Assembly (NCBI GenBank): GCA_011065005.1
Contig: JAAKFP010000109.1
Coordinates: forward strand, 1-7,800
Direction: 5' to 3'
Length of the DNA: 7,800 nucleotides
DNA from: Chlamydiota bacterium
GTDB taxonomy: Bacteria > Chlamydiota > Chlamydiia > Chlamydiales > Waddliaceae
In this document: in pieces, positions 4,279-7,800 of the stretch
Numbering within the stretch: the first letter of the stretch is position 1
Layout: each line of letters starts with the position of its first letter
Notes under the pieces: model-generated
Told to the model about the DNA's origin: nothing
The model's input: the letters and a program-made list of their open reading frames with translations, nothing else
Database searches by the model: none
Position numbers and translations under genes: made by a program

Positions 4279-7242
4279 GTGACAACATTTGATAAGATAG
4301 GACAAAAATATAAGAATTTTGAAGTAAAAAGGGTGGTAGATTTGCCCGAAATCAGGTGCCGGCTGATCGAATTGGAACACGAGCCAACAGGAGCACAAGT
4401 GATGCATATCGATAACGACGACCCCGAAAATGTGTTCTGCCTCTCCTTTCAAACAGTTCCCGACAGCTCAAATGGCGTGGCGCACGTTCTTGAACACACA
4501 GTGCTGTGTGGTTCGGAGAAGTTCCCTGTCAAAGACCCATTCTTTGCGATGACCCGACGCAGCCTAAACACATTCATGAACGCTTTTACCGGCGCTGATT
4601 TCACCTGTTATCCGGCAGCGTCACAAGTCCCAAAAGATTTCTACAACTTACTAGAAGTTTATCTAGACGCCGTTTTCAACCCCAACCTGAAAAAATTGAG
4701 CTTCATGCAAGAAGGACATCGATTAGAATTTGAAACTCCAACCGATTCCAGCTCCCCCTTAGAGTATAAAGGCATTGTCTTTAATGAAATGAAAGGGGCG
4801 ATGTCCACACCGGATAGCAGGATGAACGAAGCAGTAGACGAAGCCCTCTTTCCCGAGATCACCTATGGTTTTAACTCTGGAGGCGATCCCAAGATCATCC
4901 CAGAACTAACATACCAGCAGCTATTGGATTTCCATGCAAAATACTACCATCCCAGCCGCTGTCTCTTTTTCTTTTATGGCAACATCCCCTTGGAAAAACA
5001 CCTGGATTTCATTGAAAAGCATGCCCTCAAAGGGATAGAAAAGAAAGAACCCCTCCCTTTGATTCCCAAACAACCCAAATTTTCAAAACCAAAGAAAAAC
5101 GTTATAGGCTATCCCTTCGCCGCTGAAGAAGATCCCAATGAGAGGTCTCTCATCACTTTTTCATGGCTAACATGCCACATTTTAGAACAGGAAGAGCTGT
5201 TAGCGCTAAGCATCCTTTGCATCGTTCTTTTAAGCACCGACGCCTCCCCACTAAAAAAAGTTCTTTTGAAATCTGGTTTCTGTAAACAAGTCTCAGCACA
5301 CCTCTCCGACGACATGAGCGAAATCCCCCTCCTCATCACCCTCAGAGGATGCAACGCTGAAAACGTAGAGGTTCTGGAACAGGTCATTTTGAATACTCTC
5401 AATGAGATCTACAAGAATGGAGTGCCCGAAGATCTCATAGAAAACGCTATCCATCAAGTTGAATTCCATCGCAGTGAAATCGCTGGCGACAGCTACCCCT
5501 ACGGCCTCTCATTATTCCTAAGAGCGGGGCTACTGAAACAGCATGGCGGTAAACCCGAAGACATCCTCATGGTTCATTCTCTATGTAATCAACTGCGCAA
5601 ACGCTTCCGCGAAGATAAGACTTACCTGACATCGTTGATTCAAAAACATCTTCTATTCAATCGCCATTTTGTCTGTGTGGTTGCCAAGCCCGACAAAGAA
5701 CTCGCCCTAAAAGAAATGGAAGAAGAAAAGAAAACTCTCGAAAAAAAACAGAAAGGCCTAAACGAAAAACAAAAAAATGAAATCGTTGAAAAGACTCAGG
5801 AACTTGCCAGGTTTCAGGAAGAACAAGAACATGTGAACCTTGACGTCTTGCCAAAAGTCACCCTCGATGATGTCTCCAAGCACTCCGTCGACTACCCCCT
5901 AACCGCCGAAAACGCCGGCAATCTGAAAATCTATCGACATAGCTGTTTCACCAATGGCATCGTCTATGCAAACCTCGTCTTCCCCATTCCTGCGATCGAA
6001 GAAAAAGATCTTCCACTACTAAACCTGTTTACGATTTGCATGCCACAGATGGGATGCGGTGGACGCTCCTATGCAGAAAATCTCGAATACATCCAAGCAA
6101 ACACAGGTGGTGTGGGAACTTCCAAAACCATCAATGTACAAGCACACGACTTCAACACTTTCTACCCCTATTTCAATGTCCAAAGCAAAGCTCTCTACCG
6201 CAATGTAGACAAACTTTTCCCTCTCCTCCAAGATATGGTCTCTTCCACAAACTTCACAGACCTCCCCCGCCTCAAAGAGGTGATCGTAAAACATTTTACT
6301 GCCCTCGAAAGCACCCTGAATCAATACGCTCTCCGATATGCCATGAACCTCGCCGCCAGCGGCATCAGCATGTCCGCCAGAGTTGGAAACGCATGGGGAG
6401 GGCTGGAATATTATTATTTTGCAAAAAAAATCGTGGAAAACTTCGACGACCAAGCAAAAAATCTTGTTGAACAGCTGCAAAAGCTACAAAAACAGGTGCT
6501 ATGTTTGGAAGAACCCCACTTAGTCATCACTTGCGACAATGCGATGTATGACACCCTCAAACAAGAAAAATTCTTTGGACTACAGGAAATCACAACTAAA
6601 CCATATCAACCCTGGAAATCTACATATTCTCTTCCAGAAGTTCCCTTGCAAGGCCGCATTATTGCTTCCCCCGTAGCATTTACCTCCAAAATCTTTAAAA
6701 CACTATCATATGCTCACGAAGACACCCCAGCACTCAACGTTGCAGCACACCTCTTTGATAACTTAACACTTCATCCACGCATCAGAGAACAAGGAGGCGC
6801 ATACGGAGGTGGAGCCGCTAACCACGCCCTAGTTGGAAACTTCGCCTTTTACGCCTATCGCGACCCCAACATTTCTAGCACACTCTCTGCCTTCGAAGAA
6901 GCGGTTGAAAAGGTCATCAATGATGACTTCAAAGATTCAGATCTCGGAGAAGCGAAACTCGAAATCATCCAAGGTCTAGACTCCCCAACATCACCCGGAA
7001 GCCGCGGGAATGTCGCCTACGGATGGCTACGAGAAGGGAAAACTTTAGAGATGCGTCAAACCTTTCGTGATCGCTTGCTGTCCCTGACACGCAAGGATGT
7101 TGTGGACGCCGTAAAGAACCACATCCAAGAACAAGCCGACAGCGGATGTACTGTAGTCTTTGCCGGTAAAGAACTGCTAGAAAAAGAGAACGACGTCCTT
7201 ATCTCCCAAGGAAAAGAACCCCTCCAAATTCTGAGCGTGTGA
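4279..7242 (+). CDS. M16C (presequence protease/PreP-like) zinc metallopeptidase
   Basis: Large clam-shell metallopeptidase (987 aa, the usual size for PreP/Cym1 relatives) that degrades short unstructured peptides. The inverted zinc motif HxxEH is at 69-73 (HVLEH, E72 catalytic), and the distal zinc ligand is probably E170 in FNEMKGAMSTPD, 97 residues after H73 as in PreP. The blocks CGSEKFPVKDPFF and MNAFTGADFTCYP are typical of the subfamily. The two halves are joined by a highly charged hinge (about 474-525, KEMEEEKKTLEKK...). In the C-terminal half, R836 and Y842 (RxxGGAYGG-like, 836-844) match the conserved Arg/Tyr that complete the active site. No signal peptide is seen, so a cytoplasmic site is likely. 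The start is GTG with AAGGAA upstream. Chlamydiae carry one such gene near pssA, as I recall. No frameshift or missing catalytic residue is seen. Confidence 0.93.
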   Translation: MTTFDKIGQKYKNFEVKRVVDLPEIRCRLIELEHEPTGAQVMHIDNDDPENVFCLSFQTVPDSSNGVAHVLEHTVLCGSEKFPVKDPFFAMTRRSLNTFMNAFTGADFTCYPAASQVPKDFYNLLEVYLDAVFNPNLKKLSFMQEGHRLEFETPTDSSSPLEYKGIVFNEMKGAMSTPDSRMNEAVDEALFPEITYGFNSGGDPKIIPELTYQQLLDFHAKYYHPSRCLFFFYGNIPLEKHLDFIEKHALKGIEKKEPLPLIPKQPKFSKPKKNVIGYPFAAEEDPNERSLITFSWLTCHILEQEELLALSILCIVLLSTDASPLKKVLLKSGFCKQVSAHLSDDMSEIPLLITLRGCNAENVEVLEQVILNTLNEIYKNGVPEDLIENAIHQVEFHRSEIAGDSYPYGLSLFLRAGLLKQHGGKPEDILMVHSLCNQLRKRFREDKTYLTSLIQKHLLFNRHFVCVVAKPDKELALKEMEEEKKTLEKKQKGLNEKQKNEIVEKTQELARFQEEQEHVNLDVLPKVTLDDVSKHSVDYPLTAENAGNLKIYRHSCFTNGIVYANLVFPIPAIEEKDLPLLNLFTICMPQMGCGGRSYAENLEYIQANTGGVGTSKTINVQAHDFNTFYPYFNVQSKALYRNVDKLFPLLQDMVSSTNFTDLPRLKEVIVKHFTALESTLNQYALRYAMNLAASGISMSARVGNAWGGLEYYYFAKKIVENFDDQAKNLVEQLQKLQKQVLCLEEPHLVITCDNAMYDTLKQEKFFGLQEITTKPYQPWKSTYSLPEVPLQGRIIASPVAFTSKIFKTLSYAHEDTPALNVAAHLFDNLTLHPRIREQGGAYGGGAANHALVGNFAFYAYRDPNISSTLSAFEEAVEKVINDDFKDSDLGEAKLEIIQGLDSPTSPGSRGNVAYGWLREGKTLEMRQTFRDRLLSLTRKDVVDAVKNHIQEQADSGCTVVFAGKELLEKENDVLISQGKEPLQILSV

Positions 7243-7251
7243 AGAAGAATT

Positions 7252-7279
7252 CAACGCAAAGACGCAAAGACGCAGAAAA
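7252..7279 (+). repeat. Intergenic ACGCAAAG-type repeat (right)
   Basis: Starting ten bases after the M16C stop, CAACGCAAAG, ACGCAAAG and ACGCAGAA follow head to tail (8-base period). The leading TTCAACGCAAAGA is shared, in inverted orientation, with the cluster at 1635-1671. Confidence 0.7.
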
Positions 7280-7300
7280 TAAAAGAGAAAGATATAAAAA

Positions 7301-7350
7301 ACGCGAAGAAACACGAAGATAACGAAGAATGCGCGAAGAATACGCGAAGA
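7301..7350 (+). repeat. Five-copy CGAAGA array
   Basis: CGAAGA occurs at 7304, 7314, 7323, 7334 and 7345, with spacings of 10, 9, 11 and 11 bases. Units look like ACGCGAAGAA, ACACGAAGAT and AACGAAGAAT. The near-helical period is visible, but the array sits downstream of a gene and has no evident promoter. It resembles the ACGCAAAG array next to it, with CGAAGA replacing GCAAAG. Confidence 0.65.
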
Positions 7351-7623
7351 AAATTTAGTCCCAGCTCGAAAAAAAAGTCACCTAGCAAGCCTGCCATCTC
7401 TTCCTATAAATTTATTCAAATCTAAATTAAACCTTTACCGTTACTTAATATTATTATATTAAAATATATCTATTAATACAGAAAACATATTAACTATATG
7501 AGAAGTTGTATTGAAAACCTATTATTTTTAAAACTCTAAATGGTGTGCTAGATGATGTAGAGCGTGGACTGAAAATGATGTAGAGAATGGATGGAGATAG
7601 AATAATTAAAATAAATTCTTTGT
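7351..7623. other. AT-rich intergenic stretch without a gene
   Basis: No reading frame of useful length or with a ribosome site is present. The stretch from about 7410 to 7540 is strongly AT-rich and contains a small palindrome (TTAATAT at 7445-7451 with ATATTAA at 7456-7462). ATGATGTAGAG is repeated at 7552-7562 and 7575-7585 with a 23-base period. No replication-origin boxes or tRNA-like structure were recognised. Confidence 0.6.
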
Positions 7624-7646
7624 TGAAAAAGCCGTTTGCACGGCTT
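7624..7646 (-). terminator. Rho-independent terminator reading leftwards
   Basis: AAGCCGT (7629-7635) and ACGGCTT (7640-7646) form a perfect 7-bp stem with a 4-base loop. On the minus strand the stem is followed directly by a T-run that includes the last stem bases (CTTTTTCAAC). It would stop transcripts leaving the right terminal repeat towards the M16C gene. On the plus strand no T-run follows. Confidence 0.5.
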
Positions 7647-7684
7647 AGTCCAAATTATTTTGCTGGCAAACCATTTGGACTAAG
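7644..7684. repeat. Stem-loop straddling the inner edge of the right terminal repeat
   Basis: CTTAGTCCAAAT (7644-7655) and ATTTGGACTAAG (7673-7684) pair perfectly over 12 bp around a 17-base loop. The right-hand stem crosses the repeat boundary at 7679, so the left terminal repeat has only the CTTAGT part and then diverges. It may be an element end or a remnant of an insertion site. Confidence 0.7.
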
Positions 7685-7800
7685 GAGGCTAGAAGAAATA
7701 ACCTTTACATTTAGGCTGTTATAGCTCTTCAGTTGCGAGGCGCAAATCTGCAGTCAACTTATTAGTTTCCAAAGATTTGCAACAAAGCAAGTGAAGATGA
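7679..7800 (-). repeat. Right arm of the 122-bp perfect terminal inverted repeat
   Basis: Exact reverse complement of 2-123. The same open frame seen in the left arm runs here on the minus strand, entering from the window edge and stopping at 7719-7721. As the arms are identical over their full visible length, the copies are recent, under gene conversion, or the same physical repeat seen from two sides. Confidence 0.9.

Noticed and set aside
6019..6480. Frames on both strands (153 and 144 codons) within the M16C gene
   Set aside because: Shadows of a long intact coding frame; no ribosome sites or domains seen.
7552..7585. ATGATGTAGAG direct repeat as a possible array or CRISPR-like unit
   Set aside because: Only two 11-base copies with a 12-base spacer in low-complexity sequence; no further units.

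Overview
The window most resembles a member of the Chlamydiae outside the Chlamydiaceae (an environmental, Waddlia/Parachlamydia-type lineage). This rests on gene content. An rmuC-like gene, a type II phosphatidylserine synthase (pssA) and a presequence-protease-type M16C zinc peptidase sit close together; I recall the equivalent genes being neighbours in Chlamydia trachomatis (around CT824-CT826). That is memory plus inference, not a search result. A LexA-like gene, which Chlamydiaceae lack, points to an environmental relative.

Layout: base 2 to 123 is one arm of a perfect inverted repeat whose other arm is 7679-7800. rmuC follows on the minus strand (187-1536). A spacer (1537-1819) carries ACGCAAAG-type repeats and a candidate promoter with a perfect palindrome in its spacer. 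A two-gene operon on the plus strand encodes a PAP2 lipid phosphatase (1820-2503) and a LexA-like S24 protein (2500-3120), joined by an ATGA overlap. This operon converges on minus-strand pssA (3228-4073). pssA diverges from the 987-codon M16C peptidase gene (4279-7242), and the two have overlapping predicted promoters at 4111-4150. From 7243 to 7678 there is no convincing gene: it holds short repeat arrays, an AT-rich stretch, a minus-strand terminator-like hairpin, and a stem-loop that straddles the edge of the right terminal repeat.

Functional picture: pssA makes phosphatidylserine from CDP-diacylglycerol, and the PAP2 enzyme probably removes phosphate from a lipid at the membrane, so two of the five genes are in envelope lipid metabolism. 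RmuC and the LexA-like protein belong to DNA maintenance and damage response. The M16C enzyme degrades peptides. The most notable items are (1) the LexA-like protein, which keeps its Ser/Lys dyad but has lost the Ala-Gly self-cleavage site and has a degenerate active-site loop, (2) its translational coupling to a lipid phosphatase, and (3) the perfect inverted repeats at both ends, which suggest a mobile-element copy on each side or a contig that stops at a repeat. I found no CRISPR array, tRNA, rRNA or complete insertion sequence.
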